DNA of 64,000 nt, taken from assembly GCA_039820545.1 (NCBI GenBank), contig JBCBPW010000011.1, positions 1-64,000 on the forward strand, read 5' to 3'. Positions 52,893-62,933 of the stretch are shown here, piece by piece (position 1 is the first letter of the stretch; every line of letters begins with the position of its first letter). The stretch comes from JALEFZ01 sp039820545. Lineage in GTDB: Bacteria > Bacteroidota > Bacteroidia > J057. A program made the translations under genes and the position numbers. Under the pieces are notes generated by a model. The model searched no databases. It was not told where the DNA came from and saw nothing but the letters and a program-made list of their open reading frames with translations.

Positions 52893-53284
52893 CAAAGAAT
52901 ATACGTTTGAGAAAGCTTCTTCATATGTTCGAAGAAGGGTTTAACTCGACTTTAACATTTGTTATGCCTGGCTTTCTTTTCACTTGTCGATTCAGCAAAT
53001 CGTACAAAATGATGAGAAACGCTTGCAGGTTCAATAGTTATAATAGACGGGGAAAAAGACAGATTCTCACATTCAGGAACGCATAAAATTAACTTTTGCT
53101 TCAGATGGATTTTTTATCTCTGGGCATAACTGGAGATTAGCCTTTATTTTATCTAGACCAAAACCCTTCTAGCAAGATTTGAGCTATTTCCTGCGCTTTC
53201 CTTTAAATGTAAAAAGTTTCTACTTCTCTAGAAGTGATGCCGTCTTTTTTTACCCAAGCTTACCCATATCTGCGTAAATAGTCA

Positions 53285-53818
53285 TTAGTTCCCGCTAGTT
53301 CCATCCACTTCAATATCTAATTCCTCTAATACAGAGGGGGTCAGATCAAAGATCGCGTTGGTATACAACCAAGTAACCTCTCCTGCCTTATCAAACACAA
53401 AGTCATATCGCTTGCGTTTAGCTACTTGTTCTACTGCTTTGAATACTTTGTCTTGGATTGGGTTCATACGTGTCTCCTGCTGCTGGAAAAGCTCTCCTTC
53501 GTAGCCAAATTTCTTTTCTCGATATTCCTTCGCTTCACGCTCTGCTGCGAAGATTGCCTCTTGTCGCTCCTGACGTACGTCTTCGGGGAGAAGTACCTCT
53601 TGGGCTACAAAGTCTGCATACATTTTTTCGATGGCAGCGTATTTCTTCTCAAGCTCGGCTTCCCATTGCTGAGAGATACGCTCAATCTCCTGCTGTGCAT
53701 TCTGATATTCAGGAATCTTACTCAGAATAGACTCTGTATTCACGTAGGCAACTTTTTGAGAGAATGCACCCAGACTCAAAAATAAGATAGCGGTAAAAAA
53801 TAGACTGATTCTTTTCAT
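53285..53818 (-). CDS. OmpH/Skp-family periplasmic chaperone
   Basis: 177 residues from ATG 53818 (three codons longer from 53827). Signal peptide MKRISLFFTAILFLSLGAFS. Skp core 'KVAYVNTESILSKIPEYQNA' then a long coiled coil and 'AVEQVAKRKRYDFVFDKAG'. The C-terminal 25 residues are acidic. Works with BamA, whose gene is just upstream, but a strong terminator at 54031 separates them, so it is transcribed on its own. Confidence 0.85.
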   Translation of the reverse strand: MKRISLFFTAILFLSLGAFSQKVAYVNTESILSKIPEYQNAQQEIERISQQWEAELEKKYAAIEKMYADFVAQEVLLPEDVRQERQEAIFAAEREAKEYREKKFGYEGELFQQQETRMNPIQDKVFKAVEQVAKRKRYDFVFDKAGEVTWLYTNAIFDLTPSVLEELDIEVDGTSGN

Positions 53819-54030
53819 AGATGTCATGGTTTTATCCTTAGATAATTAATGATAATGAGGTTGTCATATGTCCACATCCAGCACAAATATTCACGCTGTA
53901 TAGCCATGCAATGCGAACACAATTTAAAGTTCTATATACGCAAAGTCTATGATATCTTTTCCCACATGGAAAATTCATGCTACACGAAAAGAAACTAAGT
54001 ATACACAGCGTCACCCTTTCTACATAAAAA

Positions 54031-54059
54031 AACGACTCTCATCATTTATGAGAGTCGTT
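54031..54059. terminator. Strong bidirectional terminator after bamA
   Basis: AACGACTCTCAT (54031-54042) pairs perfectly over 12 bp with ATGAGAGTCGTT (54048-54059), loop CATTT. A-run on the left and T-run on the right. It lies 22 bp past the bamA stop. Confidence 0.9.
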
Positions 54060-54080
54060 TTTTTAGGTTAAGTCACGCGA

Positions 54081-56627
54081 TTAGAACTGCTGCCCGATGA
54101 TGAAGTGGAACTGATTGCCACTGATACCTGGCGCAAGATCAATATCATTTGCCTCATCAAATCCATAGGCCCAGTCAAGCCCCAAGAGTCCCACCATAGG
54201 GAGCATGGCTCTCAAACCGAAACCACCTGCACGGCGAATCTTGAAAGGACTGTACTCTCTAAATGTCGCATATCCATTTCCTCCTTCTAGGAAGGCCTGT
54301 ACCCAGATGGGCGTAGACTGACTCAAAGAGATCGGATAACGGAACTCCAAGATCATGCGGTTGTAAATTGGATATCCCTGCCCGCGTGGGTTTCCTGGGC
54401 TACCATTGACGAGCGTCTGGTTGTCGTATCCACGCAATGGAATGATCTCACGACCATCGAAGTTGTTGAATCCGAGGGCGCCAATACCTGCTCCTCCTAG
54501 GAAGAAGCGTTCGAAAGGAGGAATCCCAATGTCTTGGTTATACGATCCTAGGAAACCTGCTTCGACCTTTGCACTCAAGACAAAGTTGCCCGTGATGCGC
54601 AGGAACCAGTTGGCGTTGAAGCGCCATTTATGATACTCTAGGAAGCGGAACTTCTCTGCGCTTGTCTGATTGGGGAAATCCGAATTATCAGCCCTAAACA
54701 AAGAGTAAGGGGGTGTTGCCTCTACAGAGAGGGACATCGTCGAACCACTTCTAGGATAGATCGGAGCATCTACACTGCTTCGGTCAAAGGACTGACGGAA
54801 GGTGAAGATATTGATCTGTGCCTCATCGTCATCTTGGAAGCCGTTGAAGATTCGAGATGGGTTGAGGATATTATAAAATTTGTAGGCAATCGAAGTTCGA
54901 GAGGTGAAGAAGTCATCTGGGAATGTCAATCTACGGCCATAATCTACGGAAAGGTTGGTGATCGCATTTCGGTAGAAGCTGACTGCGTTTGACTGCGATC
55001 CTTGCTGGATCACGAAGTAAGAAGCGCTAATCCCCAAAGAGTTGGGACGCTTACCTCCAAGCCAAGGCTCTATAAATGAAGCAGAGAAGTTTTTGTAGGT
55101 CCGGCCATTCATCTGGAAGGCAAGACTCACGCGCTGACCATCACCTGATGGGACAGGTCTCCAGGCTCCTGGCTCGAACATGCGTCGACTCGCGAAGTTG
55201 TTGAAGCCCAACTGGACCGTTCCTACGAAGCCTCCAAACAATACTTCACCTGTGGTCGGATCGCGGAAACGCTGGCCCCATCCTCCTTGCAGCTGCAACT
55301 GGTCAGCAGGACGCTCCTCTACTGTGTAGGCGATGTCTACCGTACCTGTTGTCGGGTTAGGAGTAGGGACTACGCCTAGCTTTTCTTGGTCGAAGTAGTT
55401 CAAAGCTAAAATCTCACGCTGCGAACGGATGATATCTGAGCGACTAAACTTCTGTCCTGGTGCGGTACGAATCTCTCGATAGACGACGAAGTCACTTGTC
55501 TTGGTATTTCCGCTGAGTGGGACAGAGCGGATAGAGGCTTGCGGTCCTTCTACCACGCGCATTTCGAGGTCGATAGAGTCTCCCTCTACCGCTACTTCTA
55601 CAGGCTCTAGCTTGAAGAAAAGGTACCCATTGTCCAGATAAAGGGAACTTACATCTCCTCCATTGGGATCGCCAAACAAGCGCTGGTCGACTTTGGACTT
55701 GGAGTATACATCTCCTTGCTTGATGGCCAGGACCTCCTGAAGTACTTCCGAGTTATATTGATAATTGCCTGACCATGCAATGTCTCGGTGAAAATACTGC
55801 TGTCCTTCATAGATCTTAATTTTTACAGCTACATTTTCCTGGTCGTAGGGAAAGACTGTATCATATGCTACGATTGCATCACGATAACCCAGATCTTGAT
55901 ACGCAGTAATCAAAGCGTTTTTTGCTTCACGATACTGTTTGGGGACATATTTAGAGCGAGCCCAGACACGCCACCATTTACGCTCGTTGAACTTCTTCAA
56001 CTTGCGTTTAACTTTATTCTCTGTGAAAGCTTGGTTTCCTTCTACCTCAATGTAACGGACTCTGATGCGTTTCCCTTTGTTGATGTTGAGGTTGACAGTT
56101 ACACCATTCTTCAGGATTTTATCGGGTTTCTCTTCGATTTCGATAGAAGTATTGTAGAATCCTTTTTCTATGTAGAAGTTACGAATGATGCGTTTGGCTG
56201 ACTGACGCTTAGCCTCTGTCAGGATGGTACCCCGGATGAAGTTGATCTTCTCACGGAGTTCGTCTGCATTGGACTTAGAGATCCCTTGGAATGAGAACTG
56301 TGAGATACGAGGTCTTTCCTTCACCGTGATCACCAGGAAGACCTTATCACCGATGATACGATCTGCTCTCATGCCGATATCAGAGAATATATTTTTCTCC
56401 CACAGACGGCGAATTCCATCAGAGATTTGAATACCTGGAATCGTGACAGGGTCTCCAATCACCAAGCCTGAGAGGCTGATGATGAGATTTTTGTCTGTGT
56501 AGTCAGCTCCTTCCACCTCAAGCCCTGAGAGCGTGTAGGTTTTCCCTTCTTGTTGAGGTGTGACCTGAGCCCAGGCGACACTGGCAAGGGTAATTGCTAG
56601 AAGAAATAATGAAAAAAACCGCTTCAT
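54081..56627 (-). CDS. bamA: Outer membrane protein assembly factor BamA
   Basis: 848 residues with a signal peptide (MKRFFSLFLLAITLASVAWA). Five POTRA domains fill about residues 25-440 ('YTLSGLEVEGADYTDKNLII', 'IRVRYIEVEGNQAFTENKVK', 'SIRSVPLSGNTKTSDFVVYR'). A 16-strand barrel follows, with 'LRGYDNQTL' in the region of the L6 RGF-type motif and a C-terminal strand 'QFHFIIGQQF' ending in Phe. Inserts outer-membrane proteins as core of the Bam complex. Start overlaps the uppS stop by 4 bp. Confidence 0.95.
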   Translation of the reverse strand: MKRFFSLFLLAITLASVAWAQVTPQQEGKTYTLSGLEVEGADYTDKNLIISLSGLVIGDPVTIPGIQISDGIRRLWEKNIFSDIGMRADRIIGDKVFLVITVKERPRISQFSFQGISKSNADELREKINFIRGTILTEAKRQSAKRIIRNFYIEKGFYNTSIEIEEKPDKILKNGVTVNLNINKGKRIRVRYIEVEGNQAFTENKVKRKLKKFNERKWWRVWARSKYVPKQYREAKNALITAYQDLGYRDAIVAYDTVFPYDQENVAVKIKIYEGQQYFHRDIAWSGNYQYNSEVLQEVLAIKQGDVYSKSKVDQRLFGDPNGGDVSSLYLDNGYLFFKLEPVEVAVEGDSIDLEMRVVEGPQASIRSVPLSGNTKTSDFVVYREIRTAPGQKFSRSDIIRSQREILALNYFDQEKLGVVPTPNPTTGTVDIAYTVEERPADQLQLQGGWGQRFRDPTTGEVLFGGFVGTVQLGFNNFASRRMFEPGAWRPVPSGDGQRVSLAFQMNGRTYKNFSASFIEPWLGGKRPNSLGISASYFVIQQGSQSNAVSFYRNAITNLSVDYGRRLTFPDDFFTSRTSIAYKFYNILNPSRIFNGFQDDDEAQINIFTFRQSFDRSSVDAPIYPRSGSTMSLSVEATPPYSLFRADNSDFPNQTSAEKFRFLEYHKWRFNANWFLRITGNFVLSAKVEAGFLGSYNQDIGIPPFERFFLGGAGIGALGFNNFDGREIIPLRGYDNQTLVNGSPGNPRGQGYPIYNRMILEFRYPISLSQSTPIWVQAFLEGGNGYATFREYSPFKIRRAGGFGLRAMLPMVGLLGLDWAYGFDEANDIDLAPGISGNQFHFIIGQQF

Positions 56628-57370
56628 GGGTTTTGAATTTGTTCACTTATTTTACCAAATCTTCGCTCGCGATTTTGAAAATCTACAATCGCTTTGTACA
56701 AATCTTCCCGACGGAAATCGGGCCATAATGTAGGGGTGAAATAGATCTCGGCATAGGCGATTTCCCATAGGAGGAAATTACTTATCCGATGCTCCCCAGA
56801 GGTACGTATCAGTAATTCAGGGTCTGGTGCATAGTGTGTGCTCAGGTGCTGGCTGATCGTTGATTCATCTATATTGTCTATCTCCAAACTCCCTGCTTTG
56901 ACTTTTTCGGATATGGCTTTTACAGCATCTACCATGTCGGCTTGTGATCCATAGCTGAGTGCTAATGTCAGGGTCATCCGGTTATTATTTTGTGTCAAAG
57001 CAATTGCCTCTGAGAGGTTTTTCTGTGCTTTGCTCGGAAGCCTGTCGATATGCCCAATAGCTTGAAGCTTGACATTGTTTTCCATCAAAGTCTTCGTCTC
57101 CTTACGGATCGTATCTACGAGCAAAGACATCAAGGCATTTACCTCAGCTCTAGGTCTGCGCCAGTTCTCTGTCGAGAATGCATACAGGGTAAGAAACTCC
57201 ACGCCCATTTCAGCCGCGCTCTCTGTACAATCTCTCACTGCTTTGATGGCCGATCGATGCCCAAATACACGTTCACTCCCCCTCGTTCGTGCCCAGCGCC
57301 CGTTTCCATCCATGATGATGGCGATATGGCGAGGTAGGCGTTGAGCATCAATTTGTTCCTTTAACTCCAT
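56624..57370 (-). CDS. uppS: Isoprenyl transferase (undecaprenyl diphosphate synthase)
   Basis: 248 residues. Makes C55-PP from FPP and IPP, the carrier lipid for cell-wall sugars. Signature 'RHIAIIMDGNGRWARTRGSE' with the Mg-binding Asp, 'TLYAFSTENWRRP', and 'DPELLIRTSGEHRISNFLLW' (C-terminal conserved region). Upstream member of a coupled uppS-bamA pair; the linkage is conserved in Bacteroidetes. Confidence 0.95.
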   Translation of the reverse strand: MELKEQIDAQRLPRHIAIIMDGNGRWARTRGSERVFGHRSAIKAVRDCTESAAEMGVEFLTLYAFSTENWRRPRAEVNALMSLLVDTIRKETKTLMENNVKLQAIGHIDRLPSKAQKNLSEAIALTQNNNRMTLTLALSYGSQADMVDAVKAISEKVKAGSLEIDNIDESTISQHLSTHYAPDPELLIRTSGEHRISNFLLWEIAYAEIYFTPTLWPDFRREDLYKAIVDFQNRERRFGKISEQIQNP

Positions 57371-57569
57371 TCAATTGCATTTGATACACATTCTATGGAG
57401 AAATGCTTGTCTTGAAATGGACACTTTGACCCTTAGTGTCGTACAAAACAAGTTTCTCAAGAATATAGGAATCCAAAGGTAATAAAATGAAACCTGCGTC
57501 AAAAGAGATTTTTAGTCTCCATTACAAAGGGGAGGGATTATGGTGGGGAAGGGTTGCATGGGAAATAAA

Positions 57570-57599
57570 AAAAGCCGACCCATGATAAGGTCAGCTTTT
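57570..57599 (-). terminator. Terminator of the DUF6089-like gene
   Basis: AAAAGCCGACC (57570-57580) pairs with GGTCAGCTTTT (57589-57599) with one mismatch, loop 8 nt. On minus the stem ends in TTTTTTTATTT. Confidence 0.8.
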
Positions 57600-57643
57600 C
57601 TGTAGAAAAATATGATTCGGTCGTATGGCGTCCAGGACAGTGC

Positions 57644-58516
57644 CTATCGATAGGACGGACAACGTCTCCAGTCGATGATGTAGTTGAGTCGGACGGCTGT
57701 GTAGATGTACCAGTCAGATTGGGTACGGTCTCCACGGATTCCATTGACTTGCTGTGCCCCGTCGGGGAACTGTGCACGGTCGATGCGGTCATACAACTCG
57801 CGCAATAGATTGACATTTGTTCCCCCTGCTCCTAACTGATCAAGGTCTATATCGTCTATATATTCCCCACTCACATCATCCAAGTAGTCCGTAAATGTCT
57901 TGCGGAACCCAGTCTCAATTTCTAGGTCGAATCTTCGAGAAAGGGTCATCCGAATACCTGCTCCCAAGGGGATGGCCATCTGTATCAAACTATAGGGTTC
58001 AGGATACTTGTCTGCCAATGCCAGATTTTGTCCCTCTGTACCGATAGGTTGTAACGAGACGAATCTCCCTGCTACATTGGAATACGCTTGAGGGTCGAAG
58101 CGGAACAAAGCAATTCCCCCAAATACGTAAGGTACAAAAGGAGGCCTGTGATAATACTTTCGCCCATGTGGTACGAAGTCAAAAACAATCTGAAAGCTTC
58201 CTTCTGTAATGGGAGTCTTGAAATGTAAGTTTCTTCTTCTCCTGGTCTCACTGAGTGATACCGAATCCGCCGCTCGTGCCCACCCATGGTAAAATCCGAG
58301 GCGGGCGCTCATGAATGGGTTCATCTTGTAGGATGCATTGAATCCAAAACCCAATCTGGTGAAACGGAAGGTTAAGTCGTCATCAAGGTCTCCAAGATAA
58401 TTGGTCGGACCCGTGGAAGCTCCTATTCTAAAGTAGCCATTCCTGAACTGGGCTTCTGCCTGTGTCAAGCATACAACAACAAAAAGCGAGAGCCAGACAA
58501 ATCTCAATACCTTCAT
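57644..58516 (-). CDS. DUF6089-like outer membrane beta-barrel protein
   Basis: 290 residues with a signal peptide (MKVLRFVWLSLFVVVCLTQA). 'YFRIGASTGPTNYLGDLDDD' and 'KMNPFMSARLGFYHGWARAA' are typical of the Bacteroidetes barrel family found between nadK and uppS. The C-terminal strand ends 'YIDWRRCPSYR'-like with two Tyr and a Cys. Function unknown; conserved location suggests a link with outer-membrane assembly. Own terminator below. Confidence 0.75.
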   Translation of the reverse strand: MKVLRFVWLSLFVVVCLTQAEAQFRNGYFRIGASTGPTNYLGDLDDDLTFRFTRLGFGFNASYKMNPFMSARLGFYHGWARAADSVSLSETRRRRNLHFKTPITEGSFQIVFDFVPHGRKYYHRPPFVPYVFGGIALFRFDPQAYSNVAGRFVSLQPIGTEGQNLALADKYPEPYSLIQMAIPLGAGIRMTLSRRFDLEIETGFRKTFTDYLDDVSGEYIDDIDLDQLGAGGTNVNLLRELYDRIDRAQFPDGAQQVNGIRGDRTQSDWYIYTAVRLNYIIDWRRCPSYR

Positions 58517-58983
58517 AAGGTTTGATATTTTCTATTAATTCTTGATATGAAAAAAACGATCAGATGTTCAGCAAAGTGTGTAAGTGAATCAATTACCCCA
58601 CAAAAATTTACGCTTATCGACATATTCGATAAGGTAGATTTTTACAACGATCAATTGCACGAATTACCCCTATTCTTCAGAAAAAATGGATAGGTTTTTC
58701 CCCACAGCAAGTATCGAAAAAATCAGTCAATATACAGGGACAAAATGTGATCTTATGTAATGTGAACCTATACCTCTACTATATTTCTACTGGCCCTCGA
58801 TACCCTACCTGCATTTCAAAATCACTATCCCCTGCATTTCAAGCCTAATCGCCAAATTATCCTCCTCAAATGCAGGATTCTTCACCTAAAAATACAAAAA
58901 TGGAACATCGCAAATTAACCCCAAAAACTTCAATTATCCGAATTATGCATAAGAAAAACTATCCTTTTTTCTGTTTTTTTACG
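58517..58983. other. Intergenic region with three CCTGCATTT motifs
   Basis: 467 bp between the nadK stop and the DUF6089-like start. CCTGCATTTCAA occurs as a direct repeat at 58808-58819 and 58831-58842, and AAATGCAGG (58868-58876) is its inverted copy. No ORF or terminator is convincing. It should hold the promoter of the DUF6089-like gene. Confidence 0.45.
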
Positions 58984-59871
58984 TCAATTTCGATTATCAC
59001 TTCCCCACATCAAACTGCGTCGGAGGTTGTCTACATATTTGGTGGTAGACATTCTGAGCAATTGAACCTTGTATGGACATCGCTTCACGGCGATGGATGT
59101 ATGCGTGTGTACCAACTCGGTGCGCGTATCTAAAGCCACCATGGCCTCCCCAGATCGTGACTCAATCTCAAAGGATACGACCCAATCGTCAGGGATCACT
59201 ACAGGACGCACAGTCAATGAATGTGAGGCCACGGGAGTAATGACAAAAGTGGCAGAACTCGGAAATATGATCGGTCCTCCACAGGATAAGCTGTAAGCCG
59301 TAGACCCTGTAGGTGTCGCAATGATCAAGCCATCTCCCCAATAAGAGTTCAAAAACTCTCCATTGATGTAGGTATGGACTGTGATCATCTCATTGGTTTT
59401 ATTCTTATGGATGGTCAGGTCGTTGATCCCATAAGGATTTTCTCCAAAAAGCCCTTCAGGATCTGAGATGACGGAGATCAGCGAGCGGTCGTCTAGACGA
59501 TACATATCGCGTTGGAGTTCCTCTGTGGCTCGTATCAGACTGTGCTGGGTGATGCTGGTCAGATAACCGAGTCTTCCAAAATTTACGCCCAGGATAGGCT
59601 TTGTCAGATCTCCCAAAAAGCGAACAGCTTCCAGTACAGTCCCATCGCCCCCAAAACAATAGACAAATCGACTAGTGATCAACTCTTCTCTCACAGTAAA
59701 AAAAGGAATCTCTTCGGGAAAGGCTTCGCGACCGATCCGCTCAAAAAGCTGATGAGCGTAGGGTTGATATACCTTAAATGAGATTTGCTTCTTTACCAAG
59801 TAGGCAAAAAAATCTACAAGGATCTGAGGTTCTGTATTGTCGGTATATCTACCGAAGATGGCAATATTCAT
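58984..59871 (-). CDS. nadK: NAD kinase
   Basis: 295 residues. Phosphorylates NAD to NADP. The diagnostic 'CFGGDGTVLEAVRFLG' (GGDGT) near residue 75, 'GVNFGRLGYLTSI', 'YGINDLTIHKNKTNEMITV' (the usual NE-x reads ND) and 'WGDGLIIATPTGSTAYSLSCGGPII' region shared by the family. Overlaps the preceding Omp85-like gene by 4 bp. Confidence 0.95.
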   Translation of the reverse strand: MNIAIFGRYTDNTEPQILVDFFAYLVKKQISFKVYQPYAHQLFERIGREAFPEEIPFFTVREELITSRFVYCFGGDGTVLEAVRFLGDLTKPILGVNFGRLGYLTSITQHSLIRATEELQRDMYRLDDRSLISVISDPEGLFGENPYGINDLTIHKNKTNEMITVHTYINGEFLNSYWGDGLIIATPTGSTAYSLSCGGPIIFPSSATFVITPVASHSLTVRPVVIPDDWVVSFEIESRSGEAMVALDTRTELVHTHTSIAVKRCPYKVQLLRMSTTKYVDNLRRSLMWGSDNRN

Positions 59872-61319
59872 TTGATTTGCAGCGTTCCGTGAAAATTGAT
59901 TCCGCTCTGGCCCAGATGATTCCGAGAAAGCTCAATCCGCAACAACGTATCATAAAATCCGATCAGATTCAACCCTACCCCATAACCTCTTAGCCATTCT
60001 TTTTGCAAAAAATCGTCTCTTCTACTATTGCTCTGATCTTCTACATACCCCTGGTCGATAAACGCTGTCAGATAAGCACCAATAGGCCCTTCATTGAATT
60101 TGGGTAAAGGGATCTGACGGACTTTGATCTGTTGGTAGGGAATTAAGGCAAATTTAAGCTCTGCTTTGACCATGTTTACCCAAGTCCCTGTGATGGCATA
60201 AGGCTCGTATCCTCTCAGTTGGCTGCTGATTCCTGGAAATTCTCGCCTTTCTATCCCTACAAAATTCTTTTCATAAAATGGCAAAGTACGTCCCAGCGTG
60301 TAGAAAGAGTGCAGTCCGTAGGTAAAGTTCCATTTGCGCTTCACAGGCATATGATGTGCCCAGGTGAATCCCACACGCCAAAACTGCGTTTCTTCTGGAT
60401 CGGGATTGCCTGCTAGGCGCATCAACAGTTGATATTTCAGGCCTTTCAGCGGAAAACTTTTCAAGTCGCGATTGTCATGCGCATAAGTCAAAATGATGGA
60501 AGGATAAGATTCCCTCGCATCTGAACGAGTCAAATGGTTGAATCGCTCACCATCTACACGAAAGTCATATAAACTGTCGGAAAAAACGAAGTGGCGGTAA
60601 CTCAGTTGAGCCATAAATTGTCTTCTAGGCGTGAAGCGCTTGACGAGACCTATTTCTCCTTGATAGGTAGCACGCAGGGTCTCGGTCTCCAATGAGCGCC
60701 ACTGGACAAGCCCGCTGTCAATACCCATGATGATTTCTTGCTCCCAGAAAACTTTTCCTCCTACGACAAAATCGATTTTTTTGCTGGGGAAGATCGCGGG
60801 TCTATAAAAGCTGGCACGTAGCCGTTTGGAGAAGCCCCATTGTGCGCCCACGGAGAGGGTTTCGTTTTGTCCTGTGACATTGCGCCAATTCAGGCGCCCG
60901 CCGTACACCACGCGTTTGAGGCTCCTCCTGCGTAGGGCATCGATCATATCGTAGCTATTTCGTTCTTCGAAGTCAAGGATGGGACTGCCAATCACAAACC
61001 AGCGTTCTTTTACATCGATGATGACCCATACACTCTGTTCAATAATCTGAGAGCGAATTTGTACTTCATTGAAGAGTCCCAGGTTGTAGATGTTGTTTCG
61101 GTTGGTAGGTAGCGCGTCCCTAAGCTGTCTGATGGAGACTTGCTCTCCTTGTTTGAAGGTAAGCTCGCGCTTGATGACATCAGGCTTAGTCCTTTTAAGT
61201 CCAGAGAGGAGGATTTGAGCTGTGAGGATGGTATCGGGGGCAGGGTCCGAACTCTTTCCCAGAGAAGGGTGAGCGCCACATACAAGGAAGATGAGCGCAA
61301 GCCAATAGGGAAGATACAT
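59868..61319 (-). CDS. Omp85-superfamily outer membrane protein
   Basis: 483 residues from ATG 61319, with signal peptide (MYLPYWLALIFLVCGAHPSL); an ATG at 61340 adds seven. One POTRA-like domain at about 45-110 ('ILLSGLKRTKPDVIKRELTF', 'IYNLGLFNEVQIRSQI'), then a barrel with 'SQLRGYEPYAITGT' near the L6 region and a final strand 'GINFHGTLQIK'. Shorter than BamA or TamA, like single-POTRA FplA/patatin-barrel relatives. It is inserted between the CBS and nadK genes, coupled to nadK. Probably helps insert or translocate a surface protein. Confidence 0.8.
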   Translation of the reverse strand: MYLPYWLALIFLVCGAHPSLGKSSDPAPDTILTAQILLSGLKRTKPDVIKRELTFKQGEQVSIRQLRDALPTNRNNIYNLGLFNEVQIRSQIIEQSVWVIIDVKERWFVIGSPILDFEERNSYDMIDALRRRSLKRVVYGGRLNWRNVTGQNETLSVGAQWGFSKRLRASFYRPAIFPSKKIDFVVGGKVFWEQEIIMGIDSGLVQWRSLETETLRATYQGEIGLVKRFTPRRQFMAQLSYRHFVFSDSLYDFRVDGERFNHLTRSDARESYPSIILTYAHDNRDLKSFPLKGLKYQLLMRLAGNPDPEETQFWRVGFTWAHHMPVKRKWNFTYGLHSFYTLGRTLPFYEKNFVGIERREFPGISSQLRGYEPYAITGTWVNMVKAELKFALIPYQQIKVRQIPLPKFNEGPIGAYLTAFIDQGYVEDQSNSRRDDFLQKEWLRGYGVGLNLIGFYDTLLRIELSRNHLGQSGINFHGTLQIK

Positions 61320-61453
61320 ATATGTGGATGAAGGGACCATGTGAAGAAATCAATCACACCACAGAAAACACGTACAAGTAGAAGTTTACACGTACATTTC
61401 AGTCTGTTTCATTTGCCACAGGCGATGTTCATCTACTGATGGTCCCGAAGGCA

Positions 61454-62125
61454 TCAGATATCCAGGTATTTGAGGAGGTTGTCAAAATTGCGGCGTACAT
61501 CGTCTGGGGAACTAGATCGATGATAGGTACGGACGATCTTATAATCAAATCGTTCAAAAGCAGATACTACACGCGTCAGGTCTTCGACATTTAGTTTGAG
61601 TGTCAGAAGTAGATCTGTGCTATCGGGAATATTGGATAAGTAAAGACTTAGTACTTTGGAGTCTGCTGATTCGGCAATACGACCGATCTCAGAGAGTACA
61701 TAGCTGTGCCTGGGGATTTCGAGAACCAAAATACCTCCAGGCTCACGCATGGCGAATAATTTACTCAACTGCTGCATAAGATCACGGAGCGTGATCACGC
61801 CTTGATACATCCCTGCTTCATCTAGAACGGGAACCAGTTCAAGATTGAACTCACTCATCAGTGTGATGGCATCATAGATATGATGATTCTCAAGAATGTA
61901 GGCACTGTCCCAACCCGCATATTTATGCTTCAGTTCGCCCACAAGTGTTGTCAACTCATCTGCGTCCAAAAGATCATCTTCTGTCACCAAGCCTTTGTAT
62001 CGACCCTGATCCACCACCACTAGCTGGGCAAGCTTGAATTCATTCATCCAATCTACCGCAAGGCCGACCGGATCGGTGGATTTAACCGATGGGACGGAAT
62101 CTGATATTATCTCTGAAGCAATCAT
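61454..62125 (-). CDS. CBS domain-containing protein
   Basis: 223 residues. Two CBS modules at about 10-60 ('VDWMNEFKLAQLVVVDQGRY', 'KGLVTEDDLLDAD') and 78-125 ('LMSEFNLELVPVLDEAGMYQ', 'GVITLRDLMQQL'). The C-terminal half ('GGILVLEIPRHSYVLSEIGR') looks ACT-like. CBS pairs bind adenine nucleotides, so it may sense energy state. It shares one base with the hydrolase gene stop (TAATG). Constant neighbour of nadK in the phylum; partner unknown. Confidence 0.8.
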   Translation of the reverse strand: MIASEIISDSVPSVKSTDPVGLAVDWMNEFKLAQLVVVDQGRYKGLVTEDDLLDADELTTLVGELKHKYAGWDSAYILENHHIYDAITLMSEFNLELVPVLDEAGMYQGVITLRDLMQQLSKLFAMREPGGILVLEIPRHSYVLSEIGRIAESADSKVLSLYLSNIPDSTDLLLTLKLNVEDLTRVVSAFERFDYKIVRTYHRSSSPDDVRRNFDNLLKYLDI

Positions 62126-62895
62126 TAAGCTGCAAGTACTACATGTTTTTTAAGGAAATCTTCTAAGTAAGCATTAAAAATCTCAGGTTGCTCCATCATG
62201 GCAGCATGCCCACATTTATCTATGAATTTGAGCTCTGTATGTGACATAAGAGACTCGAATTCGTGAGCCACACGAGGCGGAGTAATGTTGTCATTAAGCC
62301 CCCAGATTAGCAATGTAGGCGCTTTTATTTGGCCTACTACCTCCCGCATGTTGTGCCTTTGTGCAGATCGAGCTACACGAACAATTCGCAGGGTTTTGTA
62401 ATTATTTTGAAAGATATCATACACTTCATCGACCAGCTCATCTGTTGCTGTCTGAGGATCGTAGAATGTATATCTTACTCTGTCCCTTACGAACTTATAA
62501 TCGCTTCGTTTAGGAAATGTTTTCCCCATACCTGCTTCAAACAATCCTGAACTACCTGTAAGCACGAGTGCTTTGACCAGTTCTGGTTGCCTTAAAGCGA
62601 ATGTAAGTGCAACATGACCTCCTAGCGAGTTCCCCAATAGTGTGAGGTCTTTCAGTCCTCTAAAAGACACAAAATCCTCAACATAAGTTGTCATCCCCTC
62701 TACAGAAGCTTCAGTTTTTGTTTTTTCATAGATGGGGAGGAGGGGAATAATAATTTTATATCTGTCTGAGAATGTGTGGAATATCTCAGAAAAATTACTC
62801 AATGCGCCGAACAGCCCATGTAGTAGAAGGATCACAGGTCCTTCACCTTGCTCTACATATTTGAAACCGTTCTCTTCTTTAATCGAAAAACTCAT
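62125..62895 (-). CDS. Alpha/beta hydrolase
   Basis: 256 residues from ATG 62895; an upstream Met (62943) would run inside pabA. Oxyanion strand 'VILLLHGLFGAL', nucleophile elbow 'LLGNSLGGHVAL' (Ser), Asp in 'LLIWGLNDNITPP' and His in 'IDKCGHAAMMEQP'. It is a serine hydrolase of the MhpC/esterase type with unknown substrate. It lies 38 bp after pabA and is coupled with the CBS gene. Confidence 0.85.
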   Translation of the reverse strand: MSFSIKEENGFKYVEQGEGPVILLLHGLFGALSNFSEIFHTFSDRYKIIIPLLPIYEKTKTEASVEGMTTYVEDFVSFRGLKDLTLLGNSLGGHVALTFALRQPELVKALVLTGSSGLFEAGMGKTFPKRSDYKFVRDRVRYTFYDPQTATDELVDEVYDIFQNNYKTLRIVRVARSAQRHNMREVVGQIKAPTLLIWGLNDNITPPRVAHEFESLMSHTELKFIDKCGHAAMMEQPEIFNAYLEDFLKKHVVLAA

Positions 62896-62933
62896 GCAGT
62901 TGATTTGAAAGAGCAAGTTAGGATGATCAAGGT

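Noticed and set aside
53840..53910. Promoter for the second ompH gene
   Set aside because: AATATTTG only partly matches TAnnTTTG, so it was not listed.
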